Assembly (NCBI GenBank): GCA_023461435.1 | Contig: JAEYLC010000014.1 | Span: 1 to 64,000 of the forward strand | Length of the DNA: 64,000 nt | Source of the DNA: Bacillota bacterium | Lineage (GTDB): Bacteria > Bacillota > Clostridia > Christensenellales > SZUA-584 | Reading direction: 5' to 3' | In this document: piece after piece, positions 51,521 through 59,244 of the stretch | Layout: every line of letters begins with the position of its first letter | How positions within the stretch are numbered: position 1 is the first letter of the stretch | Program-made: the position numbers and the translations under genes | Notes under the pieces: model-generated | The model's database searches: none | The model's input: only the letters and a program-made list of their open reading frames with translations | Told to the model about the DNA's origin: nothing

Positions 51521-52310
51521 GGTGTATTTGGGCACCAATACGAAGATGTTCATGACGGCCGCAGAGGCTAAAACGTATATTGACCGGCTCTTGGTGCTTA
51601 CGAAAGATATCCGTGATGAAATTAATCTGTTTGTGATCCCTTCTTTCACCTCGCTGGCTACAGTAAAAGGAGCAACGGATGGGACAGGAATTATGGTTGG
51701 TGCTCAGAATATGGGGTGGGAGGAGAGAGGGCAGTACACCGGTGAAATATCGCCTTTGATGCTCAAGGAGCTGTGCGTTGATCTGGTGATGGCAGGTCAT
51801 AGCGAACGCCGTCATGTGTTTAGAGAAACGGATAAAGACGAAGAAAAGAAAGTCGTCTGTGCGGCACAGCACGGTTTGAAAGTGCTGTTGTGCGTGGGTG
51901 AAACCGCCCGGCAAAAGGAATATGGCGTCAGCAAGGAAACGCTGCGCACCCAATTGATGGTGGGTCTGCATTCGCTTAGCAAAGAATATGCAGAGCAGTT
52001 TCTCTGGATTGCTTACGAGCCCGTTTGGGCCATCGGGGTCAACGGCCTCCCGGCAAGCGAAGCTTACGCCGAAGAGATGCATCAGTGTATAAAGTCGGCG
52101 TTATGTGAGCTATACGGTGAACGGACCGGCTTGATGGTCCCTGTGCTTTATGGCGGCAGTGTCAATAATGACAATGCAGAAGCGTTTATGAAACAGCCTC
52201 ATATTGATGGACTGTTCATTGGCCGGAGTGCATGGGATGCGGATAATTTCAATCATATCATACGAAGTATTATGCCGGTATTTAAGCGGCACAAAGGATT
52301 AAGAATTTAA
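51501..52310 (+). CDS. Triose-phosphate isomerase paralogue
   Basis: 269 residues, TIM barrel with catalytic Lys (LGTNTKMF), His (VMAGHSERRH) and Glu (AYEPVWAIG). The N-terminal loop is GTNTKM, not the GNWKMN of glycolytic TIM, and resembles tetrulose-phosphate isomerases of the EryH/LerI type. ATG 51501 lies inside the RpiB-like gene (20-base overlap). It ends the operon. Confidence 0.9.
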   Translation: MRHPLDKVYLGTNTKMFMTAAEAKTYIDRLLVLTKDIRDEINLFVIPSFTSLATVKGATDGTGIMVGAQNMGWEERGQYTGEISPLMLKELCVDLVMAGHSERRHVFRETDKDEEKKVVCAAQHGLKVLLCVGETARQKEYGVSKETLRTQLMVGLHSLSKEYAEQFLWIAYEPVWAIGVNGLPASEAYAEEMHQCIKSALCELYGERTGLMVPVLYGGSVNNDNAEAFMKQPHIDGLFIGRSAWDADNFNHIIRSIMPVFKRHKGLRI

Positions 52311-52500
52311 TAAAGATTAACAAAATATCATATGTATCATGCTGCCTTTACATGCATAGGTTAAGTATGCAAAGGGGGTTATGAAAAGCGTATATTTGAT
52401 GTTCTATTTCGGTTTTTAGGATAACAATTATCACAAAACCGATAGGGAGTAATTTAGCCGCCTTTGCAGTAGACCTGAGTAGACAAAAGTAGACATTAGG
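52311..52500. other. Gap after the catabolic operon with an inverted repeat
   Basis: AT-rich. TCGGTTTT (52409-52416) and AAAACCGA (52435-52442) enclose ATAACAATTAT. It may be a weak terminator; nothing else is supported. Confidence 0.4.
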
Positions 52501-52503
52501 CCT

Positions 52504-52844
52504 TTGGAAGGGCTGATATTGAATGAAGTTCAGTTATACGAAATAAGAAATGGCCGGGTTGAAAAAGACCCCATATTGGCGGGCTATATAGCAGCAAGAT
52601 CTTCTGCTATCTTAATCGATGAATGCCAAGATCTTTCTTTCGTCTCTAGAAACAGAAGAGTATGGATTTATTTTGAAAGAAATGGTTTGGCAGATTTGAA
52701 ATAACAGAAAAGAATAGACTTGCATATGTAGCTTTTTCACGTTCAAAATATCTATTGGCGTTGGCAATACCAAAGCCGTCCACTTTCTCAATGGTTGATA
52801 AAAAAATTTTGGAAAAAGCGAACTTTTTAATTATTGAGGTTTAA
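52504..52844 (+). pseudogene. Remnant of a UvrD-type superfamily 1 helicase
   Basis: The first part (to 52704) contains AILIDECQDLS, the Walker B motif of UvrD/PcrA helicases. A second frame, open from 52677 to the stop at 52844, reads RLAYVAFSRSKYLLALAIP, the motif VI region near the C-terminus. Most of the protein between and before these parts is missing and the frame is shifted, so it is a deletion relic. AT-rich composition agrees with a foreign origin. Confidence 0.7.
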
Positions 52845-52938
52845 TAACTTAACTTAACACAGCAAGAAACGACATTCTTTGGCCCTGGCCTCTATTACGA
52901 CCACATTTAATCGAATATATCGATTTCGGAATTAATAT

Positions 52939-52965
52939 CGGCAGGTTTGCTCCTGCCGTTTTTTA
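52939..52965 (+). terminator. Terminator upstream of the ParA remnant
   Basis: CGGCAGG (52939-52945) and CCTGCCG (52952-52958) with a short loop, then TTTTTT. Confidence 0.8.
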
Positions 52966-52988
52966 TTACGTCTAAGGAGGAAAAATCA

Positions 52989-53189
52989 ATGATCAAAATC
53001 ATCGCCCTCGCCAATCAAAAAGGCGGTGTGGGCAAAACGACAACTGCTGTCAACCTCGGTATCGGATTGGCACTGCTGCTGGCGGAGCTTGAAAACAACA
53101 GCATCATATATCTCGCGTTCGTCGCACGTGGCCAAAGTGTGACGCAGTACATCCCCGATGCTGTACTGACTGAAATGGAGGTGAACTGA
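52989..53189 (+). pseudogene. Chimeric remnant: ParA N-terminus joined to a CpaB/SAF-like tail
   Basis: 66 codons. The first 30 are a classic ParA start, IIALANQKGGVGKTTTAVNL, with a good AAGGAGG site. The rest (LLLAELENNSIIYLAFVARG onward) resembles the C-terminus of CpaB/RcpC-like Flp-pilus proteins. The join marks an in-frame deletion fusing two genes of a mobile element or Tad locus. Unlikely to work as an ATPase. Confidence 0.6.
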
Positions 53190-53190
53190 C

Positions 53191-53925
53191 ATGGTTATTG
53201 CTGTTTGGGGACGAGACGGAATCGGCAAGAGCGTACTCTGCGATGAACTCGGCAAACTGTTCGCCAAGAAAGGCGTGACGGTCATCATCGACACTGATCT
53301 GACACAGCCCACATTACCGGTGCGATTGAACGGAGCACAGATTGACTCAAATGCTTCGCTTGGCAAGGCCATTGGGATGGGTTCATCGGATGCAGCGCTC
53401 TACCTGCATCAGCATCCGAAGCTGAAAACTCTCTTTTATGCGGGGCTCACCGACCAAGATGAGTACATGTCATATGAACTGGGACTGGAAGCGGACAACG
53501 CAGCGCAGGACTTTGTGGAGCGATGCACCGAGCTGGCTGATACGGTCATTCTCGACCTGTCAGGGCAGCGCAGTGATTCGTTTCTTCCTGCTGCGCTCAT
53601 ACATGCGGACAAGGTGATTACTTTGTTCACTCCCGATGTGCAGGGCATTTGCTGGTTCAACAGCATAAAGCCGCTTATCGGCACCATGAACGCACAGGAG
53701 CGAATACTGCCGGTGGCTGGTATGGCGGACAGGCATCATGATATTTCGGCTATGGAAAAGGCTACGGATACGAAGCTCACCGTGGCGCTGCCTTATGTAC
53801 ACGGATTAGCTTCCATGAAAAACGCCAGACAATATAAGATGGAATGCAAAGAAAAACCCCATGAAACAGGCGTCTCAAGGGATTCTGGAGCTTTGCAGGC
53901 TACCATCAGTATCTGGAGCGGGTGA
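53191..53925 (+). CDS. CpaE/ParA-like P-loop ATPase, C-terminus probably truncated
   Basis: 244 residues. Deviant Walker A AVWGRDGIGKSVLCDEL, DTDLTQPTLPVRLN, and ADTVILDLSGQRSDSFLP fit the MinD/ParA-like ATPases that accompany Tad/Flp pilus or conjugation genes in Clostridia. Its last 40 residues (from about KMECKEKP) look unrelated, and the final codons run into a 21-bp piece of the tRNA-Gly 3' end. This suggests the true C-terminus was lost at that junction. It starts one base after the chimeric frame. Confidence 0.65.
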   Translation: MVIAVWGRDGIGKSVLCDELGKLFAKKGVTVIIDTDLTQPTLPVRLNGAQIDSNASLGKAIGMGSSDAALYLHQHPKLKTLFYAGLTDQDEYMSYELGLEADNAAQDFVERCTELADTVILDLSGQRSDSFLPAALIHADKVITLFTPDVQGICWFNSIKPLIGTMNAQERILPVAGMADRHHDISAMEKATDTKLTVALPYVHGLASMKNARQYKMECKEKPHETGVSRDSGALQATISIWSG

Positions 53926-53934
53926 TGGGAATCG
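53914..53934 (-). repeat. 21-bp fragment of the tRNA-Gly 3' end
   Basis: Identical to 54078-54098, the 3' end (CCA and acceptor/T-arm) of the intact tRNA-Gly. Together with the decayed copy at 40455 it suggests repeated insertion or excision at this tRNA. Confidence 0.75.
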
Positions 53935-53971
53935 CTCCGCTCCGTGCGGTCGCTATCACGCCATCCTCGCT

Positions 53972-53997
53972 AAAAACGCCCACACAGGGGCGTTTTT
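53972..53997. terminator. Bidirectional terminator in the tRNA-flanking scar
   Basis: AAAAACGCC and GGGCGTTTTT arms with a CACACA-containing loop; T-runs follow on both strands. Confidence 0.8.
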
Positions 53998-54043
53998 CTC
54001 CGCTTCGCGGGTCGCTCACGTTCGATTCCTCCACCACAATGCC

Positions 54044-54070
54044 AAAAAAACAGCCCTCTTATCGAGGGCC
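54044..54070 (-). terminator. Terminator of the tRNA-Gly gene
   Basis: On the minus strand, just after the CCA end, GCCCTC/GAGGGC arms (plus 54053-54058, 54064-54069) with a 5-base loop are followed by TG and a run of seven T. Confidence 0.85.
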
Positions 54071-54077
54071 ATTTTTT

Positions 54078-54151
54078 TGGAGCGGGTGATGGGAATCGAA
54101 CCCACGTGACCAGCTTGGGAAGCTGGAGCTCTGCCATTGAGCTACACCCGC
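54078..54151 (-). tRNA. tRNA-Gly (anticodon CCC)
   Basis: Read on the minus strand the cloverleaf is complete: acceptor GCGGGTG/CACCCGC, D-arm GCTC/GAGC, anticodon stem CCAGC/GCTGG around loop TTCCCAA (anticodon CCC, reading GGG). The T-arm is GTGGG-TTCGATT-CCCAT, with encoded CCA. It is the probable insertion target of the island to its left on the plus-strand map. Confidence 0.93.
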
Positions 54152-54240
54152 GAATGAAATGTATTATAGCACAGCCTTCCCGTTTTGCAAATACCCATTT
54201 CACTAGACTTTATAATGATAGCACGGATATCTTTGGACGT

Positions 54241-55052
54241 TCATATAAAAAGTCCTGAGAACTTTTCAGGATCATCCTTGCTGTACCTGATTGTGATGCT
54301 TTTGGGATACTTTTTTCTGAGCATCCTTTCCACCTCTGCATCCTTTAGAATATCTTCGATAGGGCTGCTGTAATCGGTTTTCTCTATAAACTGCCCGCTT
54401 TGTGTGGTAAATGAAAAACGGGGATAATGCCGGTCGTCCTTTTCTTCAAAGCCGTTCAGCTTACCTTCTACCTTTATGCTGTTTATATCTTCAATAATGC
54501 TGCCGATGATCAGAAACGGCAGCTTGATAAGCCGACGATGTACTTCAAAATTTCAAGCGGTATAATGGGCGGCAGTTCACGCGTCTTGCTTTGCAGCGTG
54601 TGAAGCTGCGCAATGATCTGATCGTCGTTGTAAAAAGTGCGGGGGATCTGCAAAGGAAATAATTTGGATTCGAACCAAACCTTAATGATGCGGTTCGAGA
54701 CCTTGACAGCATACACCCGTCGAATCACATAGAATTTGTCATCGTTATATTCGTCTCCACCGCTATGGACGTAGTATGTCACGTAGCCGTTATGTTTGAT
54801 GGTGAGCCTTTGTGTTTTGGAACGGCCGCATGCATACCCAAGATAGCCGCCCATTACAGGCAGGCTGATAAAAGGCATGACCGTGAAGCTGGCCAATATA
54901 TAACCGAGAACCGTCCCCGCAAAATCTGGGTGCAGAAGAATGCCCAGAATACCGCAGGCTGGAAGAAATAATCCTGTGAGGAAAAACAATGTGCGCGGCA
55001 GGCGAAGGTAGTATTTTCGAGCGTCTTTATCCATGCTGAATCCTGATACCAT
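54241..55052 (-). pseudogene. Frameshifted membrane protein, unknown family
   Basis: From ATG 55052 (GGAGG 6 bases upstream) an open frame of 180 codons holds two membrane helices (about residues 21-42 and 47-68) and a soluble domain. It runs off-frame near 54530 and stops at 54510. In the next frame coding continues smoothly (RRLIKLPFLIIGSIIEDINS to KFSGLFI) down to TGA 54241-54243. A single missing base near 54525-54540 explains this. Whole length would be about 270 residues. It may be a real mutation or a sequence error. Confidence 0.65.
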
Positions 55053-55255
55053 AAACAGCCTCCATTCGCTTGGATATATTATACCATATCAGCATGAACA
55101 TGGGTATGCTGGATCACATGGCCATATTTGAGCGGGAAAGAAACCATATCGTGCCGCGAAAAAGCGGTACGGCATGACGAATGCACACCTGTTTTGGCGG
55201 TTGCATAGGCTAAGGTAGCAGATCTTTGGCCGACCGGCAGAAAGGAAGTCCTTAT

Positions 55256-56149
55256 ATGATGCATAAAAACAGAAAGTTGCTGATGGACGGGTTTGAATTT
55301 GAACTGATGGGTTTTTTCAGTGAAGACGGGCTTACCACGGTAACGGTAAGCGTATCGGGCAACGGAGAAAGCCCTTCGGATTTAAAGGGCTGGGTGCTGG
55401 AAATATGCGCGGAGGAGCCTGCGCGCCTCGAGGATGTGGAGATCGTGTCATGCGAAAAAAGGCGGCGGCACGGGTCTTGGGGGCCTGCGGCGGCCGTTAA
55501 GACTTCGTTTGAGCTCAACGGCGATATCGGCATCAACGGCGTGGCAATCAGCGATTGGATCGGGCGGTACGAGGATGATCCCGATGTGGAATACCGCATC
55601 GTGCTCGATAAGGAGCTTGAGTTTGAGCCTTTCGGGGTCGGGCTTATTTACGCGGACCGTACGCGCGTGTCCGAGGATAAGATCAGCATACAAACCGAAC
55701 CGCAGAGCAAGATATGGGCAACGCCGGTGGAAAAGAGCTATTGTCTGTATATTGTGGTGCCCGACGGCTATAAGCCGGTAAACGTGTGCAAAGCCAATAT
55801 ATCGATCACAAAGCGCATGGTGTACATTGCGCATGTGCAAAACGAAGATACGCAAATATGCGACAAGGCAGTGAAAGCGCAGGCGCTCGGGGCGGTGAGG
55901 GTTGTCGCGTGCGTGCCGCTAAAAAGCGCTCAGGCCAGCGGGGACGATGTGCAGATTGGCGCGTGCGATTGTTTTGAAGTGTGTGAAACCATCGGTTACG
56001 CGGATGAAGGCACGCTGTTCGATATGCGAGACATCGCCATTTATCCCAAATCGAAGAGCCTTGACTTAACGCTGCTCAATGCGCACTGCGGCAAATCGGT
56101 GTACCGGCTGGACGGAAAATTCGTGATCGACTGCAAGCACTGCGAATAG
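55256..56149 (+). CDS. Conserved cytosolic protein, unknown function
   Basis: 297 residues, no signal peptide or membrane helix. The N-terminal half is beta-rich (DGFEFELMGFFSEDGLTTVT), perhaps a jelly-roll; the C-terminal half has several Cys (CDCFEVCETIG, CKHCE at the end) that might bind metal. ATG 55256 follows GGAAG by 7 bases. It stands alone and is followed by a terminator. I do not recognise the family. Confidence 0.7.
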   Translation: MMHKNRKLLMDGFEFELMGFFSEDGLTTVTVSVSGNGESPSDLKGWVLEICAEEPARLEDVEIVSCEKRRRHGSWGPAAAVKTSFELNGDIGINGVAISDWIGRYEDDPDVEYRIVLDKELEFEPFGVGLIYADRTRVSEDKISIQTEPQSKIWATPVEKSYCLYIVVPDGYKPVNVCKANISITKRMVYIAHVQNEDTQICDKAVKAQALGAVRVVACVPLKSAQASGDDVQIGACDCFEVCETIGYADEGTLFDMRDIAIYPKSKSLDLTLLNAHCGKSVYRLDGKFVIDCKHCE

Positions 56150-56164
56150 TGCGAATACATAAAG

Positions 56165-56200
56165 ACACCCGGTGCCGTTTTGGCTGTCCGGGTGTTTTTG
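56165..56200 (+). terminator. Terminator between convergent genes
   Basis: ACACCCGG (56165-56172) and CCGGGTGT (56188-56195), then TTTTG. Confidence 0.85.
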
Positions 56201-56201
56201 C

Positions 56202-57311
56202 TTAACCGGCTTCTGTGTTTATTTTTTCTTCCGATAATTCCGAAATGCCAGTGATCGTAAGATTGAGGCAGCTCATGTCGGTGAGCAGATTGATCACATA
56301 CGGCGTGATCGTTTTGCCTCTTTCCGAGATGATTTTGACCGACGGCCTGAGGCCGAAGCCTTCGTAGTTTTCGACAACCAGCCCCACAAAGCCGTTGCTG
56401 AGCTCGACGGCGGTACCGAGCGGATACGGCGCCACTTTCATCGAAAATATTCTCGCGATATCCGGGTCAAAATGAATCCCGCCGTTACCCATGATGTGCT
56501 CCATCGCGTCCGAGGGCAGCAGCGCTTTGCGATACGGCCGGTCGCTCACCAGCGCGTCAAAAACGTCCGCGACGGCGATAATACGCCCGAACAGCGATAT
56601 TTCCGTGCCTTTCAGCCCCTTGGGGTAACCGCTGCCGTTGTACCGTTCATGGTGATGCAGCACGCCAAGTGACGATTTGACAGGGATGTCGAACATGCCG
56701 CGCAGATATGAATAGCCAAGCTCCGAGTGCTGCTGGACATCGAAAAGCTCCTGCTCGGAGAATTGGCCGGGTTTGTTGATCGTGTTTTTATCGAGAAAGA
56801 CCTTCCCGAGGTCGTGAAGCAACGACGCAAGACCGAGGGCAAAAAGATCTCTTTGATTCATGCCGATGGCGACGCCCACCACGGTAGACAAAACAGCGAC
56901 ATTGACCGAATGATAATAGGTGTATTCGTCAAAGACCTTTAAGTCCACCATGTTGACCATGAGATTGCCGTTTTTAATAATTTCGGCCATGATCTCTTCT
57001 ACAAGCTTTTTGGCATGGTCGACTGCGGCGACTTTCTCGCTAGCGTTGTCGTTGATGGAGTGCACGAGTATCTTCCTGATTCCCTGTACCGCCTTCAGCC
57101 GCACTTCATCGCTGACGACGTTTTGGATCTCGATGTCCTTGGAAATGCTGTCGTCGATATAAACGCCGTTGATGCCAAGCTTATGAAGGCGCTCAATATA
57201 AAGAGGAATCACTTCTTTGCCTTCGCAAAGAAGCATTTCGCCGGATGCATTGTATATCGATTTGCCGAGTATCATACCGTTGCGGATGCACCCGGTGGGT
57301 ACGAATCTCAT
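56202..57311 (-). CDS. HD-GYP domain protein (candidate c-di-GMP phosphodiesterase)
   Basis: 369 residues. An N-terminal region of about 110 residues (RFVPTGCIRNGMILGKSIYN) resembles the DUF3391-like lead of such proteins. The HD-GYP domain has LLHDLGKVFLD (HD), HHERYNGSGYPKGLKG (HHxR and GYP) and the downstream AVADVFDALVSDRPYRKAL. It likely degrades cyclic di-GMP, but there is no receiver or other sensor domain. ATG 57311 has GGAGG 5 bases upstream. Confidence 0.9.
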   Translation of the reverse strand: MRFVPTGCIRNGMILGKSIYNASGEMLLCEGKEVIPLYIERLHKLGINGVYIDDSISKDIEIQNVVSDEVRLKAVQGIRKILVHSINDNASEKVAAVDHAKKLVEEIMAEIIKNGNLMVNMVDLKVFDEYTYYHSVNVAVLSTVVGVAIGMNQRDLFALGLASLLHDLGKVFLDKNTINKPGQFSEQELFDVQQHSELGYSYLRGMFDIPVKSSLGVLHHHERYNGSGYPKGLKGTEISLFGRIIAVADVFDALVSDRPYRKALLPSDAMEHIMGNGGIHFDPDIARIFSMKVAPYPLGTAVELSNGFVGLVVENYEGFGLRPSVKIISERGKTITPYVINLLTDMSCLNLTITGISELSEEKINTEAG

Positions 57312-57515
57312 TGAGGCCTCCAAGCTACAAATATAAGAATATATACCCCAAGGTATTCAAGATGAAGCAACAAAATTTGAGATTTATCGCGTATTTTATA
57401 GAAAAAATTACATATCGGGCGCTATTTTATCCAGAAAGCGATACAATAAGAAATGTATGGATTGAAAACGATTAAGTTATGAAATAAATATGCTGAGTTT
57501 CAGTTAAACACGGTC

Positions 57516-57559
57516 GTGCAAAGTATGTTTTTGCACTTTTTTCGAATACAGAGTATAAT
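57516..57559 (+). promoter_or_regulatory. Promoter with overlapping inverted repeat before the lipoprotein gene
   Basis: TTGCAC (57531-57536), 17 bases, TATAAT (57554-57559). GTGCAAA (57516-57522) and TTTGCAC (57530-57536) form a perfect inverted repeat covering the -35 box, as expected for an operator. Confidence 0.55.
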
Positions 57560-57600
57560 CTTGGCGTGGGAATATTTGAGACTCTTGCGAGGAGGCAGCA

Positions 57601-58938
57601 GTGAAAAGAATATTGATCATTTTGATTGTGTCCATGATGGTATTATTAGCGCTCTCAGGCTGTGCGATTCAGCCTGCGGCTGAAAGCACGGAAAAGACAG
57701 CCGTGACGCAGACGCCCGCAGCGGCGCAGCTGGAGCCGACGCTGAAACCGATACCCGACCCCACGCCGGAGCCGGAGCCATACGTGCCGGAGGATATTCT
57801 CGGCAGTGAATTCAATCCGTATGCCGATACGGTGTTTCCTGAAAATTTCGATATTTACAGCGCGTCGATCAATATCGGCGATCCGAAATGGGGCGGCAAG
57901 CCTAAATTCTCGCTGTCAATGACGGCTGAAGGGAAAACGGACGAAGCGATCGCGTTTCTGGCGCAGCTGGCCGGCATTGAAGATGAAGACAGCAAGCTTA
58001 AATCAATTGAGGAGTTCAAGGGCGGCGGCTTTTGCGAATTCAAGAGCGCGGACGGCGCCACATTCACGATCAAAAAGACGGACCCCAATGATGACCGGTA
58101 TGAATACGTGGACGGTTGCCATATTGATATTTTAGCAAACGCGGACGATGACGCACTGCCCCGATATATTTCGCTGGTCAGCGACAATTATAGCCTTAAC
58201 GCGCTGAATGCCGCGGCAGATTATTTTGACATCCAGCCGACCTATGATCAGTGCGCGATCAGCTTGGATTATTATAAGGGTTCTGCCGAGGTGTCCGTGA
58301 GATACGATGTCAAAGATGCCGGAGCGATACAGCAGAAAATGGCGGAGGAACTGAAACCGAGCTGGTATGATGCTGAAAACGGCAGAATGGGTTTCACTTA
58401 CGGAATGATAGACTTTGAAATACAATTTGACAGCAAGGAAGGCCAAGCATATGTCAGAGAACGGATTAGGGATTTTAAGGCTCCGGCCCGCGACTATGCG
58501 GCGCCTGAGGTTTCGCTGACGACACTTGGATTTTACTATGCCGAAAAGGATGCGCTGTGCATATACGAGGATAAGCAAAACGGCATTTCCATCGCCGTTC
58601 ACAGGCCCGAATGGGGGACCGGAGGCGTCGATTGGAATATCGAGTACCTGTGTAACTCAAATAAGTATCTCGTGGCGGTATGGTACGACGCGGACCAGCA
58701 AAAGTACCGTATACAAGCCGATAAGGGCGGCTCGTCCGCAGCGTACGAATACGATATCAACGCTGGAGAGTACGGCAACGAATGGCCCGACCCAGAGACG
58801 GTGAAAAAGCAATTCATCAGCGCGCTTGGTATAAAGGATGACGACGTTTATCCGAAAGCCTTAGATATGTTCGAACAAACGGTGGAAGACCTTTTCGGCA
58901 TGAGCGTGGACGAGCTTTATGCGCTGCCTCCCAAATAG
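57601..58938 (+). CDS. Lipoprotein, function unknown
   Basis: 445 residues. Signal peptide with LALSGCAIQ lipobox (Cys21), then a Pro/Glu-rich stalk (PTLKPIPDPTPEPEPYVPED), then a soluble domain of about 370 residues with two similar halves rich in Asp and Tyr. Its layout (lipobox plus PEP stalk) is like the CxxC lipoprotein at 2942, but the body is unrelated. The GTG start has AGGAGG upstream. Confidence 0.75.
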   Translation: MKRILIILIVSMMVLLALSGCAIQPAAESTEKTAVTQTPAAAQLEPTLKPIPDPTPEPEPYVPEDILGSEFNPYADTVFPENFDIYSASINIGDPKWGGKPKFSLSMTAEGKTDEAIAFLAQLAGIEDEDSKLKSIEEFKGGGFCEFKSADGATFTIKKTDPNDDRYEYVDGCHIDILANADDDALPRYISLVSDNYSLNALNAAADYFDIQPTYDQCAISLDYYKGSAEVSVRYDVKDAGAIQQKMAEELKPSWYDAENGRMGFTYGMIDFEIQFDSKEGQAYVRERIRDFKAPARDYAAPEVSLTTLGFYYAEKDALCIYEDKQNGISIAVHRPEWGTGGVDWNIEYLCNSNKYLVAVWYDADQQKYRIQADKGGSSAAYEYDINAGEYGNEWPDPETVKKQFISALGIKDDDVYPKALDMFEQTVEDLFGMSVDELYALPPK

Positions 58939-58953
58939 ATTCTGAACCAATAA

Positions 58954-58980
58954 AAAAAGGCCTTGAAGAGGCCTTTTTCT
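58954..58980. terminator. Bidirectional terminator
   Basis: AAAAAGGCCT (58954-58963) and AGGCCTTTTT (58969-58978) with a 5-base loop, between the convergent lipoprotein and ferredoxin genes. Confidence 0.9.
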
Positions 58981-58989
58981 TTGTTTTTT

Positions 58990-59160
58990 TCAGCCTTGCT
59001 CAATCGCTTCGCTGGGGCATGTGTCGGCACAGGAGCCACAGTCTATGCAAAGGTCGGCATTGATTTCATACTTGCCGTCACCCTCAGAGATTGCTTCCAC
59101 AGGGCATTCGCTTTCGCAGGCACCGCAGGATACACACGCATCGGTAATCACATAAGCCAT
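58990..59160 (-). CDS. 2[4Fe-4S] ferredoxin
   Basis: 56 residues, the classic clostridial ferredoxin: CVSCGACESECPVEAI and CIDCGSCADTCPSEAI. It carries electrons for enzymes such as IorAB. Start ATG 59160 follows GGAGG; the longer in-frame extension is not used. Confidence 0.95.
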   Translation of the reverse strand: MAYVITDACVSCGACESECPVEAISEGDGKYEINADLCIDCGSCADTCPSEAIEQG

Positions 59161-59244
59161 AAAACGTAAACCTCCAAAGTTTATATACACGCTTATTGTA
59201 ATCACCTGATTGCAAAAATGCAAGGCTGGATTGTGTAAATGATA

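Noticed and set aside
54001..54040. Second tRNA suggested by GTTCGATTCCTCCACCACA
   Set aside because: Only a T-arm-like piece is present; no anticodon arm or acceptor partner can be found, so it is part of the scar.
53861..54109. 82-codon frame ending in ERVMGIEPT
   Set aside because: This ending is a well-known false protein created by reading across the 3' end of a tRNA-Gly gene on the opposite strand.
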